A DNA stretch of 64,000 bases from Ascaphus truei (Eukaryota; Chordata; Amphibia; Anura; Ascaphidae): NCBI GenBank assembly GCA_036426205.1, contig CM071571.1, positions 109,093,257 to 109,157,256 of the forward strand, in the 5' to 3' direction. Shown piece after piece: positions 21,093 through 32,476 of the stretch (position 1 is its first letter; each line of letters starts with the position of its first letter). The translations under genes were made by a program, and so were the position numbers. Under the pieces are notes generated by a model. It ran no database searches. It saw nothing but the letters and a program-made list of their open reading frames with translations, and was not told where the DNA came from.

Positions 21093-21850
21093 CTAGCGAA
21101 TATACTTGATTGACAAACACTCCCCAAAAGAAAACAAAACTTGCTTAATTTCCCAAAAGGAGAAAAAGCGGCAACACTTAAAGGCTGCCAATTAGATGAA
21201 GTTATTTTGTCACCTTTAAGAGATTGCACCTTCTAAAGGAAATACATGAGACAGCATATACGCATTCTTATTAAAACGTGTTTTTTTTTTATAAATAATT
21301 TATGAATGAATGTCAGATGACAAACATTTATTTCACTAGTCATTTTATATTTAAAAAAAAAAAAAAAAAACATGATCTTATGTCCTTGGATACTCTTTAG
21401 TAAAAAATAAATGTGTCACTTGCTGACTTCCCCAATTGCTTTTCTGTATGAAAGCTACATTTTAGCATGACGATAAGCTTGCAATGGAACACATCAGGTT
21501 AGAAAGCTGAAGGAAATATAGTGATCATATCTATTGCTTCACTGTTAATAAGTAGTCTACTTCTGTTTTAATAGCTGGGCATATACCTTGATATAAAATA
21601 TTGCATATCATAGGTCTATCCAGTAAGAGAGGGTCTGTAACTGTTGAAAATAAAATGCTTGAGATTTTAATAGATTCAGAAAGACATAGGAACACTAGGA
21701 AAGAAGGGGATTGTAAAACTGTGTCTTAAAAATTAGATGTTAAAAATAATCTTGCACATTCCTTCCAGTGTGGTGACCTGCTTGTAGAATAATACGTTTA
21801 TATGTTCTAGTCTTTCAACAGACTAGTCTCTCAATTTTCACCACTTGAGT
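21093..21850. other. No gene recognised
   Basis: AT-rich sequence with poly-A/poly-T runs (21,281-21,290, 21,353-21,370). No exon seen. Confidence 0.35.
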
Positions 21851-22098
21851 TAATAATATTTCATATAGCGCTTTTCTCAAAGTGCTTCACAGTTACAGTA
21901 TAGTGTGCGGTACGCAGCATATAGGATTGTTACAGACAGTTCCTGCCCCGTAGAGCTTAAAATCTATGATTTTAGTGCCTGAGGCACAGGGAGATAAAGT
22001 AACTTGCACAAGTTCACATGGTGCCGACACCAGAATTTGAACCAGGTTCCCCCTGCTTGATCTCATCAGTGTTTTTACTTACGGAGCTACGCCTACTA
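21851..22098 (-). mobile_element. CORE-SINE (tRNA-headed), minus strand
   Basis: On the minus strand it reads: A-box-like GTAGCTCCGTAAGTAAA, a B box GGTTCAAATTC, the CORE-type block TGTGAACTTGTGCAAGTTAC followed by CTCCCTGTGCCTCAGG, 'CTCTACGGGGCAGG', and a tail with AGCGCTATATGAAAT followed by ATT. Same family as the copies at 46,311 and 54,186. Confidence 0.8.
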
Positions 22099-22135
22099 GT
22101 TAAAGATGCAATCCCGCAGTCACCCAGTGCAATTT

Positions 22136-22419
22136 CTTAGGGCTGTTCTATAGAGGGCGCGCGCGGCATTTATAGTTGGCTGTGGTTAGTCAGCCTTCCT
22201 ATAATATGACCGCACGCGCACGGCAGTGAGCGTGGAGCCGGCCGTCAGGGGAGAAGATGGGGAAAATAAAGATTTCGCGCTGCTACCGCCGATGAAATGT
22301 ATGTATATGCATGTTTATGTATGTATCTATGTATGTATGTGTGCGCATGTATGTATGTACAATGTTAATAAATAATTTATTCTTACCAACATATTTATTT
22401 ATTTATTATAAACGTATTT

Positions 22420-22468
<49 letters not shown>

Positions 22469-22589
22469 CCCACCCCTCACCCCTAACCACCTACCGTCAC
22501 TGTGGTCCTCACAGCATACACACAAAAAGTGTGCGGCACATGCGTTCGCTCAGGCGCACGGCCGCACACACTATATTACGGGCCTTAGG
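22136..22589. mobile_element. GC-rich MITE with internal (AC)n
   Basis: Ends CTTAGGGCTGTTCTATAG and the inverse type (CTATATTACGGGCCTTAG). Interior includes CG-rich stretches, a GTATGTATGT tract and an (AC)n run at about 22,423-22,466. Confidence 0.6.
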
Positions 22590-22745
22590 GGCCTCTGGAT
22601 AGGGAAGCATTTGTTAATCAAGGGTTTTCTTTACCCTGCTCTTATCAGACAACCAATAAAGATAGAGGGAGTTGAGGACAGAAGACACCAGTTGTACAAG
22701 TACTTGCTGAACACAGTGACATCAGACAAAAAGGAGTAACCAAAA
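22590..22745 (+). mobile_element. PLE-type terminal fragment, inverted relative to 20,640-20,720
   Basis: Contains CCAATAAAGATAGAGGGAGT and GAACACAGTGACATCAGAC, matching the reverse complement of 20,640-20,720. No hammerhead core remains in it. Confidence 0.4.
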
Positions 22746-24190
22746 GACACCAAACCCATACCAAATAATTAAAAAAAATTACTTACAAATATTGATTTAC
22801 CTCTATATTACAACATACACTCTATACCTATTAGTATCTTACGATAGATCAAATGATCCTTCTTGTGATTAGGATGTACTGGTATACACTGTTTATTTAG
22901 GATTGCTTTGATTCATTGCTGCTTTTGCTCTATTAGTCTGCTCTTAGCTGATTGTTGCCCTTTGTAAATACATTTATACTATTACTTCTCCAGTTAATCT
23001 CATGGATATGCCCCCTTGTCTTAGTGCGGTACCTATTTTCTACTGTCCCCTCCTGTACATTGGAATCATTGAGGTCAGTTAGATTTGTAGTGCTCATAAG
23101 TGCATTTAGGTTTATCATAGGCATTTTCCTGCATTAGCGGTTTACATAGGAGCTTTCATTAATGCTCCATTGCCATATGCATATTCATGTATATTTGCAC
23201 TTTTGGAGACGGTTCACTATGTGATTTTATTATAGTCAGTCTGTTTGTCCTCATTCGGCTGTTAGTCTAACGTTCATACTTTTGTACTCACCATTGTGTG
23301 CCCTAGTTTGGAGTTTCAGTAGGTCCTGTTCTATGGGACTACAATTTTCTATTTTGGTAAATACTGATAAGCGTCAGATTTGTGGGGGGGGGGGGGGAAT
23401 CAATTACCCATAATGTCACTGGGAGAGATTGCCGCTTTAATCAGTAGTGCACTGATGGACTAAAAATGGCCACCTTTTTCTTAAGTAACTCACTTAGGGG
23501 GATCTGGTTGTAATTTAACTTTTAGAGATGTATTTCTTTAGAACTAAGAGGACACATTACTGGGGCTTTTATTGAAGCCTCTCCTAATAATTAAAGCTTT
23601 CACTAATTGTACCTACACGTCTAACGTTCAGCACTACAGATGTAGCCAATGGCATTATCCCCAATGATAACACAACCTATCCAAGAATGATCTAAAACAG
23701 AAACCAGAGTGTTCATAGGATACAGCGGTAATATTGGTGCAGGATATTGTGATATATTACCAGAACAACAAACAATTGAGCAGGTTATTGTATGTAAAAA
23801 ATATTTACGTTATTAATATATATGCAAGATTTAAAAAGGTGTATTTTTAACATTTCTAAATAAATTGATTTAAATAATGACATAACCGTAACAGACGCAT
23901 TGTCTTTTAGCAATGTAATTTATTCTGCCTGTATAGCTTGCATTTGCCGTGAGGTGCGAAGTCTGGTTTACGTTGTTGTTTTGTGCCAGTGAACTGATCT
24001 GCCAATTTATCCGTTATCGCCATGCATGCATCTAAAAGGTGGAATCCCTTTTCCAGGCAAGAGAAATAAAAGTAATAATGTTCAGAATGATTCTTTTCAG
24101 AAATTACAGACTACAAAATGAATCAACAGGGAAGATACTACATCAGTTTCTTCATGGTTACAAAAAAATAAAAAAAAATCTATAACATTT
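22746..24190. other. No gene recognised
   Basis: AT-rich sequence with a G-run near 23,382-23,397. No exon or transposon end identified. Confidence 0.35.
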
Positions 24191-24199
24191 CTAACAAGT

Positions 24200-27056
24200 T
24201 CCTCTCTGTGTATGACTTATTTTTCTCTCACTCTCTCCTCTTTGATATAACTGAGAATTGGCTCACTCAGTCTGACTCTGTTCTGGAAGCTGCCCTCTCT
24301 CCCCTACACTCCACACCCTGAGGACAGGGGTGGAGACATGGGGCTCCTGCTCTCCTATCTGCCGCTACTGTTCCCTTCCTATTTCTCCCTCTTTTGCTTT
24401 TCCCTCCTTTGAGGCTCACACTGTCCATCTTTTCTCTCCTCTCCCTGTCCACGTTGTAGTCATCTATCGCCCACCTACCCCTACTCATCCCCCTTCTGTC
24501 TTTTTCTCACGTTGAATCCTGGCTCTCCTTTCTCTCCTCAGACTCCCCTGTTCTTCTCCTTGGGGACTTCAACTACCGTATTGATGACCTCTCTCTCCCT
24601 TGGGCTTCCCGCTTTCTCTCTCTAACCTCTTCTTTTGGCCTTCAACAGTGGACTTCAGTTAGCACCCACAAGGATGGCCACTACCTAGACCTGTTTTTCA
24701 CTAAAAACGTTTCTCTGACTTCTCCATTTCCCTTTTCTCTCTCTGACCGCCACCTCATCTCATTTTCTTTCTATTTTCCCCTTCACCTCCATCTACCCCT
24801 CGTTTCTGCAGACCTGCGCTCTATTAACCTATCATCTTTTGAGTCCACTTAACGCTCCTCCCTCAGTTCTGCTCCAGACCCTGACAACGTGTTGAGGAAC
24901 TACAACTCTGCCCTATCCCTTCTCTCTTGATCTACATACCCCCTTTCTCTCTGCCATTCTCACCCTTCTAACCCCAGACCTTGGCTAAATTCCCACATGC
25001 GCATGATGCGTTCCTGCACTCGTTCCTCTGAATGCCTCTGGAGGAAATCTCACACTCTCGCAGACTTCCTTCACAACACATTTATGCTATTCGGTTTCAA
25101 CTCTGCCCTCTCTCAAGCTAAACAAACCTTTTCTTCACTAATCAAAATGCACAAGTCTAATCCATGCCGACTCTTCTCTGTCTTTGACTCCTTACTCAGA
25201 CCATCCTCTGCTGCCTGTTCTTCCTCCATCTCGCCTCTGGCCTTTTCCGACTATTTCAAGAAAAAGGTGGAATCTATAATTCAGGACATCCCCTCTGTAT
25301 CCCCCTCCCATCCTACACTTCTTCCTAACTCTCCTCCTGCCTTCCTTGACTCTTTTCCCTTCTCCCTCTACCACCTGCCCTCTTGACGCCATTCCCTCCC
25401 ATCTCCTAAAACCTCTTGCTCCTACTATAATCCCTACGCTCACACACTTTGTTTAACTCCTCCCTCTACTCTGGTACCTTTCCCTCTTCCTTCAAACATG
25501 CAACAGTTATACCATTACTCAAAAACAACAAACTTGACCTGCCTTTTTAATTATCGGCCTGTCTCCCTCCTGCATTTTGCCTCTAAACTCCTTGATCGTC
25601 TTGTATTCTCTCGCTTGTTCCATTTTTTCAACACCTATTCTCCCCTAGACCCTCTACAATCTGGCTTCCGCACTGCTCACTCCACTGAAACAGCCCTCAC
25701 TAAAATAACTAATGACCTCCATGCTGCCAAAGACAGAGGTCATTACACTCTGCTCATATTACTCGACTGTGCAGCATTTGATACTGTAGACCACCCTCTT
25801 CTCCTTCACATTCTCCATACTCTTAGCAAAAGATAGAGCTTTGTTACGAATGCCAACACGTCCTCCTCCTCCATCTATCTCTCTGTGGGGGTACCCCAGG
25901 ACTCTGTCCTGGGACCTCTTCTCTTTTCACACTCTCTCTCTAGGTGACCTAATCCCAGCTCTTGGGTTCAAATATCACCTCTATGCTGATGACATTTACT
26001 TTTCTACCCCTGACCTTACACCTGCTGTACAGACCAAAGTTTATGAATGTCTCTCTATATCATCCAGGATGGTGCTCTGGCGACAAACTTAATATGGCAA
26101 AAACAGAGCTCCTCCCAAACCAGGCCCTTTTACCTCCTTCCACATTACTGTTGGAAGTACTATCATTCACCCAGTAGCACAAGCACGCTGCCTATGGGTC
26201 ACACTCGACTCCACTCTCACATTGAAAAGGTAGCTAAAACCTGTCGTTTTTCCTCCGCAATATTACCAAGATACAACCTTTCCTATGTTGCTCGACTGCA
26301 AAAACTCTGACAGACCCTCATTCTCTCCCGTCTCGACTACTGTAACCTCCTGCTGTCTGGCCTTCCTGCCTCCCACCTGTCTCCCCTACAATCTATCCTA
26401 AATGCTGCTGCCATAATCACTCTACTATTTCCAGAATCTGTCTCAGCATCTACCCTGCTGAAATCCCACTTTTGGGTTCCTATCAAATCCTGTATCACAC
26501 ACTCAATTCTCCTCACTTTTAAAGCTTTACACTCTTCTGCTCCCCCTTACATCTATCCTTATTTTTTGCTATATAACATCCCGATTCTTGCATTCTGCTC
26601 AAGGATGACTTCCCCCTATCCCTTTTTTATCAAAAGTCCTCTCCCTCCTTAAACCCTTCTCACCGACTACCCCACAGCTCTGGAATGCCCTTCCCCTCAA
26701 TATCCAACTAGCACCCTCACTATCCACTTTTAAGAACCAACTCAAAACATACCTGCTTAAGGCAGCATATGAGTAGCTCCATGGCTGATAATTAACACCT
26801 TATACATAAACCTTGGCCCCTTGCAGACGCACTTACCGGAACGCCCTCCTACTGAATCTGTGCGTTATTCCTACCAACCAATTAGATTGTAAGATCTTCG
26901 GAGCAGGGCCTCCGTTTCCTGTTACTTTTACGTCTGAAGCACTTCTCCCTTTTATGTGTTATTTATATTATTTGTTATTTATACGATTGTCACATGTATT
27001 ACTGTTGTGAAGCGCAATGTACATTAATGGCACTATATAAAGACAAACATACATAC
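24200..27056 (+). pseudogene. L2-clade LINE, 5'-truncated and frameshifted, with 3' tail
   Basis: The plus strand encodes in broken frames an apurinic endonuclease and a reverse transcriptase. Endonuclease signs: a TENWLTQSDS-like segment near 24,250, LGDFNYRIDD near 24,560 and SLSDRHLISF near 24,745. RT signs: [20 protein letters not shown] (about 25,550-25,610), [15 protein letters not shown] (25,655-25,700), [12 protein letters not shown] (25,770-25,805), a GVPQDS-like segment near 25,885 and YHLYADDIYFS (about 25,975-26,005). C-terminal RLDYCNLLLSGLPASHLSPL lies at about 26,330-26,390. The 3' untranslated part ends GAAGCGCAATGTACATTAATGG-like, then ACATACATAC at 27,047-27,056. Multiple stops and shifts make it inactive. 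Confidence 0.85.
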
Positions 27057-28569
27057 AAGTAGGTTATAAAAACAATTTGAACACGTAGCAACTCGCAGCA
27101 TATTTCCTTAACTGTTGCGATCACAAAGTATCAGCTGCTTCTTCCTGTTTACGGGATAGCACATTTTGAAGACTGGTAAACTAGAACTGAATGCATGGCT
27201 TCTCGGATGTGTCAAGTTTCTCACTCTCCAGTAGTATGCATAATGGTACATTAGCAACATATTGTCCCAATTGTCTTGTCTGTCTAGGTGTGTCACCAGA
27301 AAATTGGTAGTGATAGTGTTCAATAATGTTATGTTCTTTACCACTCTATAGAATGAGACGCTATTCTGTGTAGTCCACTGTAAGAAGCAATGGGGTCATA
27401 CGCTTTCTGTGCTGTCATAAATGTGCAGGGCAAAATGGTTACTATTCAGGATGAGTAAGTGGTGCATGCATGACAGAAATGCCATTATCCGTACTACTAT
27501 TGACAAATAATGAACACTTTAGTAATGGGTTTTGGTATTCCTGTGTGACGTAAGTAAAAACGGTTTGTCTCATCTATTATACTCCTATAAAAAGAGGTAG
27601 CACTCTTTATTGGAGAAACATTGAAGTGAAACGACTTACCTTTTCCAAAATCTAAAAACAGAATAATCAAATCGAAATAATGAAACAGTGTTGTCGATTT
27701 TGTATAGTGTATGAAATGTTATGCATTGGATTTTGCAGCGTGGCAATGCACATTCTTCTTCTTTGCTACAGTACCTTTGAGGATTTCCAAGTTCAAATTC
27801 AGCAGATATTATTAGTAAGTCGATCAGAATATCCTATAAGTGCAGCCATATAGGGTAAAGAATCCCAAACTAAAAGCAGTGAACAATAAATATTTTCCAC
27901 AAAAGTGTTGCTTTTGCTTTCCCTTTTATGATCAAAACTAAATTGCACTGCGAGTTAAATTGACGGCATATCTGTTTGTACATTATTTTATTGATTTATT
28001 TTTTCACTGATACAAAGCCGACAATGTGTGGTACTTATACAGTACTTTTACTCGAAAAGCTCGCCATTTAATTTTTGGTGACCCAAACAAACAGATGTCT
28101 TGCTAGGGGTATGAACTAGATGGAATCTCAATGTTCTTCCACTTCAAAGACCAGTGTCTTCACTACAATATCGCTATTTTCCTTTTCAATAATGAAAACT
28201 TGATGCTGACCGACTAGCCTGTCCTTAATAACAATAACCAAATAATTTGGACGAGTCAGCACAATGTCATGTCTTTCTATATTAAAACTCAGGGGTTAGA
28301 GCTTTAAAATCATTGTGCTTTTAATATTCATATCATGAATTACTGCATTTCAAATGCAAATAGGATACATTCAAATGAATATATTCATAAGGATAATTGC
28401 ATGTTGACAGATATGGATAACAATATGCACCCATTAAAAGGAAGCCAAATTGTAAGTAAAAGTGCTAGGATACAGCTCACTAAATCACTACAAATATTTA
28501 TTTGTGCATTTAACAGCGACTACCAAATTTATTTTAAATAATGGGACAATTTTATACAGAACTGTACCA
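27057..28569. other. Intergenic sequence downstream of ARFGEF, nothing recognised
   Basis: AT-rich, no transposon ends found. Part of it may belong to a longer ARFGEF 3' untranslated region, since TTTATT (minus-strand AATAAA) also occurs near 27,994-28,000. Confidence 0.35.
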
Positions 28570-29069
28570 TTTATTTTACACACAAATATGTCAGTTGTCC
28601 ATGTTTACAAAGGCTGCTAACAAAAAATATGGAATGTTAAAGTATTGTTTTGCATAAAATAAGTACATGTTGTACCTAAAAAAGGGATCAAAACACCAGC
28701 CTACTAAAGGTCGATTAAACTGTAATACTTTGTTTAATACATCAAAAGACACCCCATAAGCTTTGAATCAGCCCACTGCCATTCAGTACTTCACCCATTT
28801 TGTGTCAGAGACAAAATTATAGTTTACTTCATCTAATCAATTTATATTCAGAAACGCCGACACGGCTACTCACTCAGGAACATTTATTGAGGTGTAAGCT
28901 TGTATTCATGAATAACCAAGTTCATTAGTATAGTTAAAAGGAGGCCATTATTGGCTGCTCTGTACAGTTCATGAAAGGTGTCCTTTTGAAAAAATAATTT
29001 CAGTTAGAAGGAAACATTCATTGGGGGTTAATTTCCATACACCGTAATTTCTTCTTGAATCATATCTGG
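28570..29069 (-). other. ARFGEF1/2: Candidate 3' untranslated region of the ARFGEF gene
   Basis: Follows the stop codon at 29,070-29,072 on the minus strand. Possible poly(A) signals (AATAAA on the minus strand) lie at 28,883-28,888 and 28,570-28,575. The true end cannot be fixed without transcripts. Confidence 0.35.
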
Positions 29070-29233
29070 TCAAGACTCTCCATTCTGCACTTTGGATGCT
29101 GGTGGATGCATGAAGTCCTTAAATGGAACTAAAGCTTCTTTGAGCGCAGAACACACTTCAGAGGACGAACACGTAATGCATTCCACTAAGGTTGGATAGA
29201 GGGAGATTACCTGTGCCCAGGTGTTACCATCAA
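29070..29233 (-). CDS. ARFGEF1/2: ARFGEF (BIG1/BIG2) last coding exon
   Basis: The terminal exon encodes the last 53 residues after a codon split across the splice: [20 protein letters not shown] ... [17 protein letters not shown] and a stop at 29,072-29,070. The acceptor (TTGTTGCAG|TT) is at 29,234. Two bases complete a Val codon begun in the previous exon, so phases agree. BIG proteins are large cytosolic and trans-Golgi exchange factors that load GTP on Arf1/Arf3 through a Sec7 domain, helping coat assembly on Golgi and endosome membranes. This exon is in the C-terminal HDS region, far from Sec7. I cannot separate ARFGEF1 from ARFGEF2 by this segment; gene order favours ARFGEF2. Confidence 0.88.
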
Positions 29234-29500
29234 CTGCAACAAAGAAAATAAACATTATTACAATACACAAAAAAATGGGTAATGCAGTCTGGTATAGGGA
29301 GCAAGTCACATACAAAGTTTATAGCCATGTTAATGTGTGAATATATATATTCGGCACTCCAGTAAATAAACTTGATAGGTCTGGTGCTGTGGCCATAAAC
29401 TAATACAGGTATACGTTACCAGCAAGAATGATGGCACAAAGACGACCCCACTCAAAAGTATAATCCAAAGTAATTGTATTAAAGAAATAAACAGCACAAA

Positions 29501-29538
29501 ATACGTTTCGATCCGCAGAAGGATCTTCAAACTAGATG
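29501..29538 (-). ncRNA. Hammerhead-like hairpin (degenerate)
   Basis: Minus strand: TTTGAAGATCC-TTCTGC-GGATC-GAAACGTA. A GATCC/GGATC stem is followed by GAAA and ACGTA. Core C3 is U and stem II overlaps the core, so this is a remnant. It is followed on the same strand by an AT-rich tail with AATAC...TTTCTTTAATAC, as in other PLE-type ends. Confidence 0.4.
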
Positions 29539-30109
29539 CCTGGATTTGTTTTATTGCCTATTTGTTCCATAGCCGGTAGCAATTTGCTTTATGCAGCGTC
29601 ATCATCCTTTGGGAACACTAGCAAGAGTAGCCAAGCATCCACCATGCAACACTGTCACCAGTGCCTCATTCCGTTAATGCGCACCATTACAAGATGGTCG
29701 CCGCATTGGGACGAGTTGCTTAGCAACAATACATCCCTACACTGCATGGGTGATAGGGTAATAGCTTCGCTTCTACTCTATTCTTGTTTGGCAGGCTTGC
29801 CCTTGCATAGCCCCAAAGATAGCCGCTGCAGTTGCTTCTACTAATTGTTCTGTCGTGCATGCGCGATCACAGGATGGCCTCTCCTTCGGATGGGTGTTCA
29901 TTGTGCATGCGCACCACGGCCTCCGTTTCCAAGATGGCGACCGGATGGGTTCAAAATGGCGGCTTCTGTATATTTGAGTTCTTTATTAGGCAAGTCTGAC
30001 AGGTGATTGGGCTTTTAACTAATTGTGATAGTGTTTTTTCTGATAATCAATACTTGTGCACCTGGGGGTGGCGGTATATGAGTATGAGCATGTCATTCCT
30101 TCACTGCAC
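29539..30109. other. Sequence between two diverging PLE-type ends
   Basis: Non-coding, with several GCATGCGC-like and AAGATGG motifs between 29,690 and 29,950. The hammerhead-like hairpins on either side point away from each other, so this may be the inside of an inverted or composite PLE copy. Confidence 0.35.
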
Positions 30110-30150
30110 TACCCTGAGGAAGGTCCCATTTGTGGGTCCGAAACATTGGT
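30110..30150 (+). ncRNA. Hammerhead-like hairpin
   Basis: Core CTGAGGA (30,114-30,120) plus extra A, stem II GGTCCC/GGGTCC with one T-T mismatch, GAAA (30,140-30,143). Stem III is not a CGCG palindrome (CATT). The C3-G8 pair is intact. Followed by a PLE-type tail (TTCAACAATATATTTTCTAC). Confidence 0.45.
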
Positions 30151-30254
30151 GATTTGTGTCTTATTTTTCAACAATATATTTTCTACAATTCAAACCTGAG
30201 TCCTGTCTGCCGATTCCCGTACGAACCGTATTGTGTGTGTGTGTGCGTATATAT

Positions 30255-30332
30255 ATGATTGTTATGTCCTGATATGTAAAACCATAGAATTCAAAGAGGG
30301 TGTACTTTCTTTTTCACACCACTGTGTATATA

Positions 30333-30363
<31 letters not shown>

Positions 30364-30505
30364 GTGTATATATATATATATAATAGCGATATATATATAT
30401 ATATATCTATAATATGATATATATATTGATGAATATATATACACACACCACAGTGTGTGTGAAAAAGAAAGTACACCCTCTTTGATTCTATGGTATAACA
30501 ATTAG
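30255..30505. repeat. Imperfect palindrome from two head-to-head Tc1 ends around (TA)n
   Basis: AAACCATAGAATTCAAAGAG ... TTTCTTTTTCACAC at 30,280-30,320 is the inverse of GTGTGAAAAAGAAAGTACAC ... TTTGATTCTATGGT at 30,455-30,495. Between them lie about 120 bases of TATATA. Both arms are termini of the same Tc1 family. Confidence 0.8.
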
Positions 30506-31442
30506 TCTTTCTAGCAGGTCTTAAAAATTATTGGGTAAATACAACCTCAGATGAACAACACACATTTCATGATTTATCTAACAAAAAATAAAGCCAACAT
30601 TGAGAAGCTATGTGTTGAAAAACTAAGTCACACCCTTACTGCTTCCATAGGAATTAAGATGCTAAGTAGCTGAGAAGATTATTCAAAAGTGGAAAATGAG
30701 GAAACATTCAAGACGTGCCAATCTTTTCACCCAGGAGTGGACGTCCCAGGCAAATTCACACCAAGGTCAGGACGTGCAATGCTCAGAGAAATTGTAAAAA
30801 AACCCTAGAGTTACAATCTCAGGGCTCTACAGCGCCAGTTAGCATTTAAATGTTAAAGTTCATGACGACAATTAGAAAAAAAAAGACAGAACAAGTATGG
30901 TTTGCTTGGAAAGAAGGTTACAGAGAAAACCTCTATCCTCTAAAAAGAACATGGCAGCACGGCTTAGTTTGCAAAGTTGCATCTGAACAAACCACAAGGA
31001 CTATCTGAACAATCACCTTTGGAAGATGAGACCAAAATGGAGATGTTTGGCAATAATGCACAGAGCCACGTTTGGCGGGAAAACCAAACAAGCATATCAG
31101 CACAAAACACCTCATACCAACTGTCAAGCACGGTGTGGTGGAGGTGGTGATGATTTTGGGCTTGATTTTGCAGCCACAGGACCTGGGAACTTTGAGGTCA
31201 TGTAGTCGTACCATGAACGCCTCTGTATACCAAAGTATTCTAGAGTCAAAGTGAGGCAGTTTGTCCGACAGCTTAAAGCTTGGCCGAAATTGGGTCATTC
31301 TACAGGACAAAGATCCCAAGCCACAACAAAAATCTACAACAGAATGGCTGAAAAAGAAAAGAATCAAGGTGTTGCAAATGGCCCAGTCAAGTCCCAGACC
31401 TCAACCCGATTGAATGGCTGGGTGGGACCTAAAGAGCTATGT
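30447..31442 (+). pseudogene. Tc1/mariner transposon, decayed transposase, 3'-truncated
   Basis: After the terminal repeat (from about 30,447) the plus strand matches a Tc1-like transposase in several broken frames. Legible parts are a helix-turn-helix block near 30,680-30,740, an RLRFAKLHLNK-like stretch near 30,965, the DETKVEMFG-like block near 31,025-31,045 (first catalytic Asp region), HVWR and KHLIPTVKHGVVEVVMIL (31,065-31,155), and QDKDPKPQQ...WLKKKRIKV near 31,300-31,370 (second Asp region). Many one-base indels break it. The right end is missing: fold-back copy sequence starts at about 31,450. Confidence 0.8.
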
Positions 31443-31454
31443 AAAAAATGCCAA

Positions 31455-32120
31455 ACACACAGATACCCAGCAAGCTCTCAGAAACCCCCCAAAAGGACCA
31501 CGAGAGACCACATAGAGATAAGTATAGAAAGAATGAGAATAATAAAGATGGAAGAAATATATATAGATTAAAAAAGATATAGAAGAGTAGAAAATAATAA
31601 TAAGACTATACACACCAAATATAATATATATAATAACCAATATATATATAATTAATATATATATATAGAATAATAAGAGACACCAATATATATATACCAA
31701 TATATATATATATATATAGTATTTATATATATATATATATATATACATAAGTGTGTGGTCAAAAGAAGTGTTATGGGCGTGGCTAATTGTATAAAACAAG
31801 AAACAATTAGGTCCAGAGCAAACATCCAATGTGACATAAATACAAAGTGCAAATCTATATACCTTGAAAAAAGGGTCATTTAGTTAACCCTTTGGCCAAA
31901 GGTTTATAAGCCCACGAGCCACTTTCAAGGCATGACCATGAGTTGGAAAATACCTATAATCTCTAATTATAGAGGTAAATAAGGATTTTAATCAGTTAGT
32001 GTTAGGACCTGCGATATTATGGTCATGCCTTGAGAGTGGCTCGCAGGCGTATACGCTTTGGCCAAAGGGTTAACTAAATGACCCTTTTTTCAAGCAATAT
32101 ATAGGTATTTCTGTTATCTT
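31455..32120. mobile_element. Fold-back element, copy B
   Basis: Shares with copy A the CACACAGATACCCAGCAAGC start, the GTCAAAAG..GTG.T..GGGC.TGGCTA segment (near 31,758), the inverted CTTTGGCCAAAG arms (31,865-31,950 and 32,020-32,105) and GTTAGGACCTGC. The middle is expanded by AT-rich microsatellite (31,550-31,745). More diverged than copy A and shorter between the arms. Confidence 0.7.
31550..31745. repeat. TA-rich microsatellite
   Basis: Runs of TATATATA broken by ACCAATA and AATAAGA words inside fold-back copy B. Confidence 0.85.
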
Positions 32121-32476
32121 TTGTGCTTATGCCATTGGCGGCACTAGGTACTAGTTCCCCACTCCCTGGCTATGGGATGCTGTTATTTTCAAAAATCTAA
32201 ATGGAGTCCTATTGAGGAGTTTTTATGTCATCAAATGGATGCAATTAATCTCTGTAGCACGGTTTTTTTCCTTATATTATTGCTTTTGCTCTACTTCTGG
32301 TTGCTCGATTTACTGTTCCTTGAGATAGTCTATTTTTTTGGAAAAACAATAGGAGGAGGCGACTATGACATTATTATTTTTCCTTATAATTGGCTATTCA
32401 AAGTATTATTGCCAGTTGTAAGTTGTTTATTATTTTTATTCTTTTCTTTCAGAAGTTCAATTAAACATATGACATT
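32121..32476 (+). other. 5' leader of the second Penelope-like element
   Basis: Non-coding sequence before the PLE start. At 32,417-32,452 it has GTAAGT followed after 24 bases by a pyrimidine tract ending CTTTCAG, an intron-like arrangement only 36 bases long. Confidence 0.35.

Noticed and set aside
20532..21120. 193- and 134-residue Arg/Ala-rich frames
   Set aside because: GGCGAC-rich MITE composition; frames cross both MITE ends.
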